64,000 nt of DNA, taken from NCBI RefSeq assembly GCF_002849655.1, contig NZ_PDNW01000011.1:1-64000 (forward strand). The letters run 5' to 3'. This document shows, piece by piece, positions 38,957 to 48,168 of the stretch (within the stretch, counting starts at the first letter, position 1; every line of letters begins with the position of its first letter). This DNA is from Pollutimonas subterranea (lineage in GTDB: Bacteria; Pseudomonadota; Gammaproteobacteria; Burkholderiales; Burkholderiaceae_B). The notes below the pieces were generated by a model, which was not told the origin of the DNA, did not search any database, and saw nothing but the letters and a program-made list of their open reading frames with translations. The translations under genes were made by a program, and so were the position numbers.

Positions 38957-40285
38957 TTGAATCTTTTTTCCTACTCCCTCGTCGTCCGATTGCTTACGCC
39001 GGCCTTTCTAGGCTGGATGGCTATACGCGCCCGGCGTTCCGGGCGTAACTGGGGGGTCTGCTCAGGGTCGCGATTCGGTCGATACGCGCAACGCAGCGAT
39101 CTGGCGAATCCGGTCTGGGTGCATGCGGTAAGCCTCGGAGAGACCCGGGCCGCGCAGCCTTTTATCCAGGCTTTGCTCGATGAGGGTGAAACCGTATTGC
39201 TCACCCACATGACGGTGACAGGCCGTGACGAGGGCAGCCGCAGCTTTGCCGATGCCATACGGCAGGGGCGGCTGGTGCAGGAATGGCTGCCTTACGATTT
39301 CCCCGGCAGCACACGACGGTTCATGGCCCATTATCGGCCGCGCGCCGGGGTACTGATCGAACGCGAGGTATGGCCCAATCTGCTGCATGCCGCGCGCCGC
39401 AGTCATGTACCGATGGTGTTGGCCAGCGCGCGCTTTTCAGATCGGTCATTGCGGCACAGCCTGCATGCCGGACGCGTAATGCGCGACGCTTATGCCAGTT
39501 TCACGGCAGTGTATGCCCAGACCCTGCACGATGCACAGCGCCTGGAACAGGCGGGGGCGTCCGCAGTACGGGTTTCGGGGAACTTCAAGTTCGATATTTC
39601 CTTGCCGCAGGACAAGATACTGCGCGGACGGCAGTTTGCTGCGGCCTTGCCGCGGAAAATCATCGTCATAGCCAGTACGCGTGAAGGCGAGGACGAAATG
39701 TTCATCAACGCCATTGCGCGCCAGGTGAAGCGCGCGCAAGCCCAGGGAACCGATATTGAAGAGCAGGTGCTTTATTGCCTGATCCCGCGTCATCCCGAAA
39801 GGTTCGGGCAGGCTGCCCAGCTGCTCGCCGATGCCGAGCTCTCGTTCGTCAGGCGCTCAGAGTTCCTGGAAATGGGTGACTGCACCGCAAGCGCACTGAA
39901 GGCGTGCAGCGGCGTGTCGGTCTTGCTTGGCGATAGTCTGGGAGAGATGCCGCGTTATTACGCAATGGGTCAAGTGGCTATTGTGGCGGGTAGCTTTGCG
40001 CCACTGGGTGGACAGAATCTCATTGAAGCGTGCGCGATAGGCGTGCCTGTCCTGGTAGGGCCTCACACCCGCAACTTCGAACAAGCCGTCGTGGACGCGG
40101 TCGACGAAGGGGCCGCAATGCGCGTGGCAAACGCCGACGCCGCCGTGCAAGCCGCAGGGCAGCTGCTGGCCGACCCGCAACGACTGACGCGTATGGGCCA
40201 GGCCGGAGAACACTGGGTTCGCAAGCACACGGGGGCGGTTGCACGCGTGCTTGCCGGCCTGAATGAAATCAGGAACTCATCCTGA
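38957..40285 (+). CDS. waaA: 3-deoxy-D-manno-octulosonic acid transferase (Kdo transferase)
   Basis: It transfers Kdo from CMP-Kdo to lipid A precursor at the inner membrane. The 442 residues have an N-terminal membrane anchor (FSYSLVVRLLTPAFLGWMAI), the GT30 motifs VWVHAVSLGETRAAQPF with the catalytic-base Glu, YRPRAGVLIEREVWPNLL, and the C-terminal-domain VAGSFAPLGGQNLIEACAIG. A TTG start at 38957 is proposed because an in-frame stop (38888) precedes it and no ATG or GTG is available. No clear ribosome site was seen. The gene ends 5 bases from the convergent galU. Confidence 0.93.
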   Translation: MNLFSYSLVVRLLTPAFLGWMAIRARRSGRNWGVCSGSRFGRYAQRSDLANPVWVHAVSLGETRAAQPFIQALLDEGETVLLTHMTVTGRDEGSRSFADAIRQGRLVQEWLPYDFPGSTRRFMAHYRPRAGVLIEREVWPNLLHAARRSHVPMVLASARFSDRSLRHSLHAGRVMRDAYASFTAVYAQTLHDAQRLEQAGASAVRVSGNFKFDISLPQDKILRGRQFAAALPRKIIVIASTREGEDEMFINAIARQVKRAQAQGTDIEEQVLYCLIPRHPERFGQAAQLLADAELSFVRRSEFLEMGDCTASALKACSGVSVLLGDSLGEMPRYYAMGQVAIVAGSFAPLGGQNLIEACAIGVPVLVGPHTRNFEQAVVDAVDEGAAMRVANADAAVQAAGQLLADPQRLTRMGQAGEHWVRKHTGAVARVLAGLNEIRNSS

Positions 40286-40290
40286 CGGCT

Positions 40291-41121
40291 CTAAAGCCCA
40301 TGGTACTTGCGACCAAGTTCCAGCGTGGCTTCGAAGAAACCGGCCTTGCTGCCGCAGTCATATCGTATGCCTTCATATTCAAGGCCGAATACGGCCCGGG
40401 CTTCCAATAGGCTGGCTATCCCGTCGGTAAGCTGGATTTCACCTCCCACGCCGGCCTGTGTTTGGCGCAGGTGCTCGAAAATTTCCGGTTCAAGCACATA
40501 ACGGCCTACGACGGCCAGCGTAGATGGCGCAAGCGAAGGCTCGGGCTTCTCGACCATGCCGCGCAGGCGCATGGTCTTTTCGTTGACGGCTTCACCCGAA
40601 ATGATGCCGTATTTGTTTGTGTGCTCGCGCTCGATATTCTGGATGGCCAGGACGCTGCCATCCTGCTGGTGAGCGGCTTCCACCAACTGCTGCGTAACCG
40701 ATGTCTTGGCATCGATCAGGTCGTCGGCCAGCAACACCACGAACGGTTCGTTTCCCACGATGGGCGCCGCGCATAGCACCGCATGCCCCAGTCCTAGCGG
40801 GGTTTGCTGCCGGGTGTAGATGCAGTTGACGTATGACGGAATGATATTGCGTATGGCCGCGAGCAGTTCGGTCTTGTTCTTGGCTTCCAGATCAGCCTCA
40901 AGCTCGGGTACACGGTCGAAATGGTCTTCAATGGCGCGCTTGTTGCGACCGGTGATGAAAATCAAATCTGTTATTCCTGCCGCGATGGCTTCCTCAACCG
41001 CGTACTGGATGAGTGGCTTGTCGACGATGGGCAGCATTTCCTTCGGCATCGCTTTGGTGGCCGGTAGAAAACGTGTGCCCATGCCGGCGACGGGGAAAAC
41101 AGCTTTGCGGATTGGTTTCAT
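40291..41121 (-). CDS. galU: UTP-glucose-1-phosphate uridylyltransferase
   Basis: It makes UDP-glucose for envelope polysaccharides and nucleotide sugars. The 276-residue protein begins with the nucleotidyltransferase signature [20 protein letters not shown], then [35 protein letters not shown] with the metal Asp, and MVEKPEP. ATG 41121 gives the standard GalU N-terminus; the open frame continues upstream without homology. It is monocistronic and convergent with waaA. Confidence 0.96.
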   Translation of the reverse strand: MKPIRKAVFPVAGMGTRFLPATKAMPKEMLPIVDKPLIQYAVEEAIAAGITDLIFITGRNKRAIEDHFDRVPELEADLEAKNKTELLAAIRNIIPSYVNCIYTRQQTPLGLGHAVLCAAPIVGNEPFVVLLADDLIDAKTSVTQQLVEAAHQQDGSVLAIQNIEREHTNKYGIISGEAVNEKTMRLRGMVEKPEPSLAPSTLAVVGRYVLEPEIFEHLRQTQAGVGGEIQLTDGIASLLEARAVFGLEYEGIRYDCGSKAGFFEATLELGRKYHGL

Positions 41122-41349
41122 TTTGCGTCGATCTTTCCATGGTTGTACGGGAGAGTCAAAATCATAGGTTGTGCAGCCTTGCGGGCTCGGCGTATTAGCA
41201 ATCACCGTGCCTATGGCGTCAGTGCGCATAATATGCCACGGACCGCGATCCGGCTGCATTCGTCTTACAGCCGGTGCTTTGATATATTATGGCAGTGTTC
41301 CATGCACGACTTCAGTAGCGCCATCGCAGGCAGCCGGGGCAATTCCGTT

Positions 41350-41523
41350 ATGCGTTTTTTATTCCTGATCGTTCTCGTTGCCAATGTGGCCGTGTTGGCC
41401 TATGGGCAAGGTTTTTTTGGCACGCCCCCTAGCGAACAGGGGCGCGAGCCGCGCCAGCTGTCCGAGCGCAACCAGCACGCCATCACCCTGGGCCAGCCGC
41501 TGCAGCCCGGCCAACTGCGCTAA
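41350..41523 (+). CDS. Small membrane-anchored protein (SPOR-protein leader-like)
   Basis: A 57-residue protein with one N-terminal membrane helix (MRFLFLIVLVANVAVLAYGQ) and a short polar tail containing EQGREPRQLSERNQHAITL. This resembles the N-terminus of the small SPOR-type proteins found beside birA-coaX in Burkholderiales, but the peptidoglycan-binding SPOR domain is absent. It may be a naturally short version or a truncated relic. Its stop overlaps the coaX stop on the other strand (41520-41523). The similarity is from memory, not a search. Confidence 0.6.
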   Translation: MRFLFLIVLVANVAVLAYGQGFFGTPPSEQGREPRQLSERNQHAITLGQPLQPGQLR

Positions 41524-42323
41524 AGCAGTTCGGGCGCCAGGCTGGCCAGACCGTCCAGCACGGGGTTGGGCAGCCAACGGATAGGTTCGGCGGCCAAGCC
41601 CAGGTCTTTCCGGGCTTTCGTCAGCAGTCGCTGTGCTTCATCCTCGATCATGTCCCAGCCCCCGCCTGCGCTATACACCATAGGCGGCACGCCGAATCTT
41701 TCCAGTCCTTCGCGCCATTGGCGCAACAAGGCGCCGGCCTGGGCCGCGGCAATGCCGGTGGCAATGGCCTGATGGGTATGTATGGGAAACGCCACGGCCT
41801 CGCCGTTTCCTTCAGGCAGGTTGGCCGTGCCGGCGGCCAGCGACGAGCGCATCAATGCAGGGCCAGGCAGGATCAGCCCTCCATGGAATAGACGGGTCCC
41901 TTGTTCGTTATCCTTCGGACCTAGGGTATCGAGCGTGGTGGCCGTCCCAAAAGTGGCCAGCATTGCCGCTTCATCGGTATGCCGGGCCAGGCCCATCATG
42001 GACACCCACCGGTCTGCGCCCAGTTGCTCGGGGACTTCGTATGCGTTCGTGATGCCCCCGGCCATGCGCCCGCTGTGGACCCACCGTATTTCCAGTGAAT
42101 GAAGGCGTTGCAAGGTCTCGGCAAGATCGCGCGCTACGCTCGCGCCCGCTACGTTGACGCCTATGGCTGCAATCGGGGTGAATGCGAGCTGTTTCGTCCG
42201 CAGCGCGAGTTCAGCCACATCGACATGGCGCAATGCAAGGGCGGCATCCTCGCGGCGGCCCGTGGCGATATCCAGCCATCCGATTTTTATCCGGGTGTTT
42301 CCCGCATCAATCAGCAAAATCAC
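41520..42323 (-). CDS. coaX: Type III pantothenate kinase (Baf)
   Basis: It phosphorylates pantothenate, the first step of CoA synthesis. In Bordetella the orthologue is known as Bvg accessory factor. The 267-residue ASKHA-fold protein starts MILLIDAGNTRIKIGWLD, with the P-loop-like DAGNTR, the pantothenate-site GADRWVSMMGLAR and the FGTATTLDTLG phosphate motif. Its ATG lies inside the birA stop (ATGA). Its 3' end overlaps the antiparallel small gene by 4 bases. Confidence 0.94.
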   Translation of the reverse strand: MILLIDAGNTRIKIGWLDIATGRREDAALALRHVDVAELALRTKQLAFTPIAAIGVNVAGASVARDLAETLQRLHSLEIRWVHSGRMAGGITNAYEVPEQLGADRWVSMMGLARHTDEAAMLATFGTATTLDTLGPKDNEQGTRLFHGGLILPGPALMRSSLAAGTANLPEGNGEAVAFPIHTHQAIATGIAAAQAGALLRQWREGLERFGVPPMVYSAGGGWDMIEDEAQRLLTKARKDLGLAAEPIRWLPNPVLDGLASLAPELL

Positions 42324-43195
42324 GGTCTTGCTCCTTGCGCGCGTACCGAAATGTCGCCGACAGAGATGGGCGTTTCACCCGTATGCGTGCGTACCAGCAG
42401 TTGCCCCAGATCGTTGACGCCACAGGCAATGCCGGCGTGTGTCAGCCGTCCTTCGTCGAGTACGTTTATGTGTTGTCCAGCCAGGATATCGACTTCGGCA
42501 TAGCGCTCCGGCAAACCGGCAAATCCGCGCGCTGTTACGTCGTTCAGGCTGGTATACCAGGCATTTGCGATACCGGCCACGATATCGACCGCGTCGACGG
42601 CGGCGGCATGGGCGTCCTCCCGGGTGATTTCCGACCAGTCCGCCACTTGGCGGTCCAGCGATTGGCTTAGCGCCCGCGCATCGTTCAGATTGATGCCCAT
42701 GCCGATAACAGCGACGTAATGGTCAGCCGACAATCGCGATGTGCCGGCGCGCGTGACCTCCACGAGTATCCCCGCCAGCTTCGCGAGCCCCCACTGGATA
42801 TCGTTAGGCCACTTCATGCTTAACTGATTGCGTAGCGTTGGCTGGATCAGGCGGCGCAGTGCTTCGCATGCGGCCAGCCCTGCCAATGGAGAAAGCGCGG
42901 GGAGTCGCTGCGAAGGAAGAAACACATCGAAAGCGCAGGAAAACATCAGGTTGGCGCCAGCCCGATTCTGCCAACTGCGTCCCGCCCGGCCGCGGCCGCG
43001 CTCTTGCAAATGAGCGCCCAGCAGCCAGGGGCGTGCAAGCGGGCCGTCGCTCGAACGGGCCCTGGCCATAAGGTCGGCATTCGTTGACAGCGTGCTCTGC
43101 ACCCAGTCGATCTGATGGAAGTTTGGCAACGCGTGCGTCAAGGCGGCCTGCAGCTGCCCGGGGGCCGGCATGGAGGGGGAAGGCAAGGTAGACAT
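42320..43195 (-). CDS. birA: Biotin-[acetyl-CoA carboxylase] ligase
   Basis: It attaches biotin to carrier domains through biotinyl-AMP. The 291-residue protein has the ligase signature ERGRGRAGRSWQNRAGANL, the KWPNDIQWG segment with its catalytic lysine and LAGILVEV. There is no N-terminal helix-turn-helix, so it is a class I ligase that cannot act as the biotin repressor. It is coupled to coaX by a 4-base overlap, linking biotin and CoA cofactor genes. The start at 43195 has no clear ribosome site; an internal ATG a few codons later is possible. Confidence 0.93.
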   Translation of the reverse strand: MSTLPSPSMPAPGQLQAALTHALPNFHQIDWVQSTLSTNADLMARARSSDGPLARPWLLGAHLQERGRGRAGRSWQNRAGANLMFSCAFDVFLPSQRLPALSPLAGLAACEALRRLIQPTLRNQLSMKWPNDIQWGLAKLAGILVEVTRAGTSRLSADHYVAVIGMGINLNDARALSQSLDRQVADWSEITREDAHAAAVDAVDIVAGIANAWYTSLNDVTARGFAGLPERYAEVDILAGQHINVLDEGRLTHAGIACGVNDLGQLLVRTHTGETPISVGDISVRAQGARP

Positions 43196-43259
43196 TAATT
43201 CGGTGATCGTCGAGTGGCGTAGAATGATCGGGCCTCCGTTATAACTCAAACCGCCTACC

Positions 43260-43904
43260 ATGCAAGCTCGTACCGCGAAAATTTCCTTCCAGGGCGCTGC
43301 CGGCCCAATTGATTGTGTGCTGGACACACCAATGGGCGCAGCGCGCGGCTGGGCCCTGGTTCTCCATCCGCATCCCTTGCACGGGGGCGCTCGTGAGAAC
43401 AAAATCGTTACCACGATAGCGCGTGCCTGCGTGCAGAACGGCTTGATTGCCGTGCGTCCCAACTTCCGCGGAGTCGGGAATTCGGCTGGTGAATTTGATA
43501 TGGCGGTAGGTGAAACCGCCGATATGCTGCAATTGGTGGAACAGTTCCAGCAGGCGTATCCCGATGCCGCGGCCGGGAAATGGGTGCTGGCCGGTTTTTC
43601 ATTCGGCACATCGGTTGCCGCCCAGGTGTATTCACACTTGGGTGAACACGCCGGAAGAACGCCCGATGCCCTCTTGCTGGCCGGTTCTGCGGTAGATCGC
43701 TTCAAATTTCGCGACATCAATGTTCCCGAAGACACCTTCCTGGTGCACGGCGAAGTCGATGAAGTCGTTCCGCTGTCCGAGGCAATGGAGTTCGGGCGCC
43801 AACATAGCTTGCCCGTGGTTGTCGTGCCGGATGCCAGCCATTTTTTTCATGGCAAGCTCATTATCCTGCGCCAGCTCATCGAGCAACGCCTGGCATCGGT
43901 CTGA
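43260..43904 (+). CDS. Alpha/beta hydrolase
   Basis: A 214-residue hydrolase of the COG2945 type, small and soluble. The oxyanion loop region HPHPLHGGARENK, RPNFRGVGNSAGEFD, nucleophile elbow AGFSFGTSVAA (GxSxG), Asp in VHGEVDEVVPL and His in DASHFFHGKL form a complete catalytic triad. The natural substrate is unknown; the family is annotated as hydrolase or dienelactone-hydrolase-like. It is divergent from birA with 64 bases between starts. A TATAAC at 43240-43245 could be its -10. Confidence 0.85.
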   Translation: MQARTAKISFQGAAGPIDCVLDTPMGAARGWALVLHPHPLHGGARENKIVTTIARACVQNGLIAVRPNFRGVGNSAGEFDMAVGETADMLQLVEQFQQAYPDAAAGKWVLAGFSFGTSVAAQVYSHLGEHAGRTPDALLLAGSAVDRFKFRDINVPEDTFLVHGEVDEVVPLSEAMEFGRQHSLPVVVVPDASHFFHGKLIILRQLIEQRLASV

Positions 43905-44008
43905 TGCAGGATCGGGCAGCGCGCTGTTTGCCGATTTCAGTTTCAATTTCTTTCTGTTTTAATGTTGAAACATCGCGTTGCTAGTCGCAATAGGCTCGCC
44001 GCTCTGCC

Positions 44009-44014
44009 TATAAT
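44009..44014 (+). promoter_or_regulatory. Candidate -10 element for dacC
   Basis: A consensus TATAAT lies 46 bases before the preferred dacC start, giving a plausible leader of about 40 bases. The matching -35 (near 43985) is poor. It is the best promoter candidate for the dacC-dat-ybeD-lipB run. Confidence 0.4.
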
Positions 44015-44059
44015 AGTTGCCTTGTGCCGTTTGTTTTACCGGCCGATTTTCTTTACGAT

Positions 44060-45334
44060 ATGGCGATGATCATCACAAAACCCCGTTTTCAATTCTCACG
44101 AGTCTCACATTTTCTTGCGGGATTGGCGCTGGTAGTTTCGCCCATCTGCGCCGTCTCCCAGACTTCTGCTCCCGCTGCGGCACCTGCGCCCGCGGAAGCG
44201 CCTGTCGCCGGCACAGGCGCGCCGGTCGGCGCTCTTATCGATAGCGCCGTCATGGTTGGCGAACTGGCCACGGTGCCGGCGCCCACCCTTACGGCGCGGG
44301 CATGGCTTACGCTCGATGTAAACAGCGGGCAGTTCATTGCGTCGCAGAATCCCGACGAAAAAGTCGAACCCGCCTCGCTGACCAAGCTCATGACGGCCTA
44401 TCTGGTTTTCGAGGCCATCGAAGAAAAGCGCCTGTCGCTGGATCAGACCGTGAACATTTCGGAGAAAGCCTGGAAAACCGAAGGCTCGCGCATGTTCGTC
44501 AAGCCCAATACGCAGGTGGCTGTCAGCGATCTTTTGCAAGGGCTGATTGTCCAGTCCGGCAATGATGCGACGGTAGCCCTGGCGGAAGCGGTAGCGGGAA
44601 GCGAAACCGCTTTTGCCGCCTTGATGAACGAAGAAGCGGCAAGGCAGGGCCTGAAGGACACTCATTTCGTGAACTCCACGGGCTTGCCCGACCCTGCCCA
44701 CATGACAACGGTGCGCGACCTTGCCATCATGGCACGGAACATCGTCACAAAGCATCCGCAGCATCTGCATTATTACAGCCAGAAAGAATATACCTACAAC
44801 AACATCAAGCAAAACAACCGTAACCGCCTTCTCTGGACCGATCCCACGGTCGATGGCCTCAAAACAGGGCATACGTCTTCGGCGGGTTATTGCCTGGTCG
44901 CCACAGCCTTGCGCGATGGCCGCCGCGTTGTGTCGGTCATCGTCGGCGCAGCCAGCGATTCTGCACGTATTGAAAACAGCCTGAAGTTGTTGAACTGGAG
45001 CTTCCAGAATTTCGACACGGTCAAGCTGTTCGACAACGCCCAGCCTGCGGTGAAGGCCCGGGTTTGGGAAGGTCAGGCTGAAACAGTGAATCTTGGTGGC
45101 CTGGAACCCATGTGGGTCACGGTGCCCCGTGGCAAGGGCCCCGAAGTCAAGCCAGTCGCACAATACACGCAGCCACTCGTTGCTCCGCTCAAGAGCGGCG
45201 CCAAGGTCGGCACCGTGTCCTTGTCGCTCGATGGAAAATTGCTGCGCCAGGAACCTTTGTACATATTGGACGATGTCCAGGAAGCAGGGTTTTTCGGCCG
45301 AATGTACGACAAAGTCCGTTTGATGTTTGAATAA
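44060..45334 (+). CDS. dacC: D-alanyl-D-alanine carboxypeptidase (PBP5/6 type)
   Basis: It trims the terminal D-Ala from peptidoglycan pentapeptides in the periplasm. The 424 residues start with a signal peptide (HFLAGLALVVSPICAVS) and an Ala/Pro-rich linker. The penicillin-binding motifs follow: SLTK about residues 106-109, VQSGNDATVAL (SGN) and LKTGHTSSAGY (KTG). The PBP5_C beta domain and a C-terminal amphipathic membrane anchor (FFGRMYDKVRLMF) complete the family layout. ATG 44060 or 44066 is likely. D-amino-acid transaminase follows 17 bases on, linking cell-wall D-Ala turnover to D-amino-acid metabolism. Confidence 0.94.
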   Translation: MAMIITKPRFQFSRVSHFLAGLALVVSPICAVSQTSAPAAAPAPAEAPVAGTGAPVGALIDSAVMVGELATVPAPTLTARAWLTLDVNSGQFIASQNPDEKVEPASLTKLMTAYLVFEAIEEKRLSLDQTVNISEKAWKTEGSRMFVKPNTQVAVSDLLQGLIVQSGNDATVALAEAVAGSETAFAALMNEEAARQGLKDTHFVNSTGLPDPAHMTTVRDLAIMARNIVTKHPQHLHYYSQKEYTYNNIKQNNRNRLLWTDPTVDGLKTGHTSSAGYCLVATALRDGRRVVSVIVGAASDSARIENSLKLLNWSFQNFDTVKLFDNAQPAVKARVWEGQAETVNLGGLEPMWVTVPRGKGPEVKPVAQYTQPLVAPLKSGAKVGTVSLSLDGKLLRQEPLYILDDVQEAGFFGRMYDKVRLMFE

Positions 45335-45351
45335 TAATAAGGTTCGAAATA

Positions 45352-46215
45352 ATGATTCCCGATGTTGATGGCAATAGTGTCGTTTACCTGAATGGCGACT
45401 ATGTTCGGCTGGAAGATGCCAAAATCTCCGTGCTTGATCGCGGATTCATTTTTGGCGATGGTATTTATGATGTGGTGCCGGCCTATAACGGCAAGCCCTT
45501 TCGCATGGACGGTCACCTGGCCCGTCTTGAGCGCAGCCTCGCCGCTATCGACATCAAGGTAGGTCTTGGGCGCAGCGACTGGGAGCAAATCGTCCAGAAT
45601 CTGATCGAACGCTCCAACCTGGGCGATTGCATGGTTTACATCCAGGTCACGCGGGGTGTGGCGAAACGGGATCACGGTTTCCCCAAGAATGCGACCCCCA
45701 CGGTTTTCTGCATGGTTTCGCCATTTGCCCGGCCCAGCGGCGCCGCGCGCGAACAAGGCCTCAGCGTAGTCGGCATCCCCGACGTCCGCTGGCTGCGCTG
45801 TGAGATCAAGTCGATTTCCTTGCTGGGCAACGTGTTGGCCAAGCAGCAGGCCGTCGAGGCGGGCGTCGACGAAGTCGTGCAGTTCCGCGATGGTCATTTG
45901 TCGGAAGGCGCGTCGTGCAATATATGGGTGGTCAAAGACGGCGTGCTGTTGGCGCCCCCACGCAGCAACCTTATCCTAGAAGGCATACGCTATGGTTTGC
46001 TTGAAGAGCTCGCGGCCGATGCCGGGATCCAATTCAATGCGCGGCCGATTACCCAGCAGGAAGTCGAAAGCGCCGACGAACTGATGTTGTCGTCAGCCAC
46101 CAAAGAGATCCTGCCTATTACTTCCTATAACGGCAAACCTGTTGGTACGGGCAAGCCAGGCAATATCTATTCACTGCTGCGGGCCGGCTACGACAAGGCT
46201 ATTGCGGCACTTTGA
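45352..46215 (+). CDS. dat: D-amino-acid transaminase
   Basis: A PLP-dependent class IV aminotransferase, 287 residues, that interconverts D-alanine and D-glutamate with their keto acids. FIFGDGIYDVVPAYNGKPF and the PLP lysine about residue 153 (EIKSISLLGN) are visible, as are EGASCNIWVV and ATKEILPI. The SISLL context and the DGIYDV start fit D-amino-acid transaminase better than branched-chain aminotransferase or aminodeoxychorismate lyase. It lies between dacC and ybeD on the same strand, probably one transcript. Confidence 0.88.
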   Translation: MIPDVDGNSVVYLNGDYVRLEDAKISVLDRGFIFGDGIYDVVPAYNGKPFRMDGHLARLERSLAAIDIKVGLGRSDWEQIVQNLIERSNLGDCMVYIQVTRGVAKRDHGFPKNATPTVFCMVSPFARPSGAAREQGLSVVGIPDVRWLRCEIKSISLLGNVLAKQQAVEAGVDEVVQFRDGHLSEGASCNIWVVKDGVLLAPPRSNLILEGIRYGLLEELAADAGIQFNARPITQQEVESADELMLSSATKEILPITSYNGKPVGTGKPGNIYSLLRAGYDKAIAAL

Positions 46216-46225
46216 TGCAAAGCTC

Positions 46226-46504
46226 ATGAACAGCGAAATCCCGCCTGAAGACTCTCTTATCGAGTATCCCAGCGACTTTCCCATCAAGGTCATGGGCAAG
46301 ACGAATCCCGATTTTGCCCAAACCCTGACGGCGGTGGTGCTGGAATTCGACCCCGGATTCGATCCCGCCACCATCGAGATGCGTCCCAGCAAGGCCGGCA
46401 ACTACCTCGGCCTTACCTTCACGGTGCGTGCCACCTCGCGCGAGCAACTCGATGCGTTATACCGCGCGCTGCACGCGCACCCCATGGTTTCCATCGTCTT
46501 ATAG
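46226..46504 (+). CDS. ybeD: DUF493 family protein YbeD
   Basis: A 92-residue protein of the YbeD/DUF493 family, with the core YPSDFPIKVMGKTNPDFAQ and the closing LTFTVRATSREQLDALYRAL. It has an ACT-like fold and is conserved immediately upstream of lipB in many proteobacteria, as here (15-base gap); its biochemical role is unproven. ATG 46226 was chosen because it clears the upstream dat stop and fits the family N-terminus. Confidence 0.9.
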   Translation: MNSEIPPEDSLIEYPSDFPIKVMGKTNPDFAQTLTAVVLEFDPGFDPATIEMRPSKAGNYLGLTFTVRATSREQLDALYRALHAHPMVSIVL

Positions 46505-46519
46505 GCATAGTCTGCGGCA

Positions 46520-47167
46520 ATGAACGAATCGAAATGGTGGCCGCGTCCGGCTCCGTACCTGGAAGTCTGGGAGGCCATGCGTCGGTTTACCGAGGCCCGC
46601 GATTCGCAAACGCCGGACGAGATCTGGCTGGTTGAGCATACACCCGTCTACACCCTGGGCCAGGCAGGCAAGCCCGAGCATATCCTCAATAGCGCGGATA
46701 TCCCCGTGGTCAAGTGCGACCGGGGCGGGCAGGTTACCTATCACGGTCCCGGACAAATAGTGGCTTATTGCCTGGTCGACCTGCGTCGACTCGGGATATT
46801 CGCCAAAGAATATGTCGCCTTACTGGAAAATGTGGCCATTCAGGTACTTGGCGAAGTGGGTGTACACGGCGCCCGGCTCAAGCCTGGCGCCCCAGGCGTG
46901 TATGTGCCGGCCCCGGCCGATCAGCTGGCCAAGATCGCCGCCTTGGGTATAAAGATACGCAATGGCTGTGCGTATCATGGGCTGGCCCTGAACGTTGCCA
47001 TGGATCTCGCGCCATTTTCGGGTATTAATCCTTGTGGGTACGAGGGACTGCAGACCACCGATGTGCTAGGGTGCGGGATAGCGGCTGACGTGGTGACAGT
47101 GGGCAATTTGCTGGCCGCGCGCCTCGCACAGGCTTTCAGTGGCTATCATGACGCCATGCCGGCCTGA
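46520..47167 (+). CDS. lipB: Octanoyltransferase
   Basis: It moves an octanoyl group from acyl-carrier protein to lipoyl domains, the first step of lipoate synthesis. The 215 residues contain [20 protein letters not shown], the signature with the acyl-binding region, and the catalytic [15 protein letters not shown]. In the usual family pattern this is K-x-G-x-R and S-x-H; here the Lys and His are present with Cys-Ala-Tyr-His in place of the common Ser/Thr. lipA, the next pathway enzyme, is one gene further on. Confidence 0.93.
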   Translation: MNESKWWPRPAPYLEVWEAMRRFTEARDSQTPDEIWLVEHTPVYTLGQAGKPEHILNSADIPVVKCDRGGQVTYHGPGQIVAYCLVDLRRLGIFAKEYVALLENVAIQVLGEVGVHGARLKPGAPGVYVPAPADQLAKIAALGIKIRNGCAYHGLALNVAMDLAPFSGINPCGYEGLQTTDVLGCGIAADVVTVGNLLAARLAQAFSGYHDAMPA

Positions 47168-47196
47168 CCTAAGCCCGGACCAATTGGAGACCAACG

Positions 47197-47982
47197 ATGA
47201 CGACAGAAAGCCCCTTGCTATTGGTGGATCGGACGAACGATGTCCTGACGCTTACCCTGAATCGACCGGACCAGTTCAATGCCTTGTCGGAAGAGCTGCT
47301 CGGCGAATTGCAGGACGCGCTTGATGCCGCCGCCCAGGATGAAGCACTGCGCTGCGTCGTGCTGGCCGCCGCCGGGCGCGCTTTCTGCGCGGGCCATGAT
47401 CTCAAGCAGATGCGAGCCACACCCGATCAGCACTATTACCAGCGACTGTTTGCGCAATGCGGCCGCGTCATGCAAAGCATCGTGAACCTGCCTGTGCCGG
47501 TAATCGCCAAGGTGCACGGCACGGCGACGGCGGCGGGATGCCAACTGGTAGCCAGTTGCGATCTTGCCGTCGCGTCAGACTCCGCAAAGTTCGCAGTTTC
47601 GGGCATCAACGTGGGCCTGTTCTGCTCGACGCCGGCCGTCGCCTTGACCCGCAATGTTCCAGCCAAGAAAGCGTTTGAAATGCTGGTCACAGGCCAGTTC
47701 ATCAGTGCTGCCGATGCCGTGGGCCATGGCCTTGTCAATCACGCTGTAGCAGCCGATCAGCTCGACGCCGCCGTGAACTCCCTGGTGGATGCCATCTGTT
47801 CCAAAAGCCCGGTGGCGGTACGCACCGGCAAGGCCATGTATCATCGCCAGCGCGGCATGAACCTCAGCGATGCCTACGATTTCGCGGGCCAGGTCATGGC
47901 GGAAAACATGATGGCCGACGATGTCTCCGAAGGCATCGATGCATTCATGCAAAAGCGCACTCCCGTCTGGAAAGGCCGTTGA
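47197..47982 (+). CDS. Enoyl-CoA hydratase/isomerase family protein
   Basis: A 261-residue crotonase-fold protein. The oxyanion-hole segment AFCAGHDLKQM and the second HGTATAAGCQLVASCDLAVAS are present. At the positions of the two catalytic glutamates of enoyl-CoA hydratase I see neither clearly (the region reads ISGINVGLFCSTPAV), so a hydratase may not be the right activity. It resembles ECHDC3-type proteins. It interrupts the lipB-lipA pair; an acyl-CoA substrate is likely, but the role in this position is unknown. Confidence 0.82.
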   Translation: MTTESPLLLVDRTNDVLTLTLNRPDQFNALSEELLGELQDALDAAAQDEALRCVVLAAAGRAFCAGHDLKQMRATPDQHYYQRLFAQCGRVMQSIVNLPVPVIAKVHGTATAAGCQLVASCDLAVASDSAKFAVSGINVGLFCSTPAVALTRNVPAKKAFEMLVTGQFISAADAVGHGLVNHAVAADQLDAAVNSLVDAICSKSPVAVRTGKAMYHRQRGMNLSDAYDFAGQVMAENMMADDVSEGIDAFMQKRTPVWKGR

Positions 47983-48168
47983 GGCAACAGGGAGATTAGG
48001 CAGCCCCGCCTCCAGAGGGGTAAAATGCCGTCTTACAGTCGTGCCCGAGCGTGGCGCAGGTCGCTTGCGGCGCAAGGCACGCGCTGATCTTTTCACCCGA
48101 AAGCCAATGGCGTGAAGCACGCCCCGGCTCTTGAGCATGAAGCCATGCGCTTCATTGCAGGAAACCGT

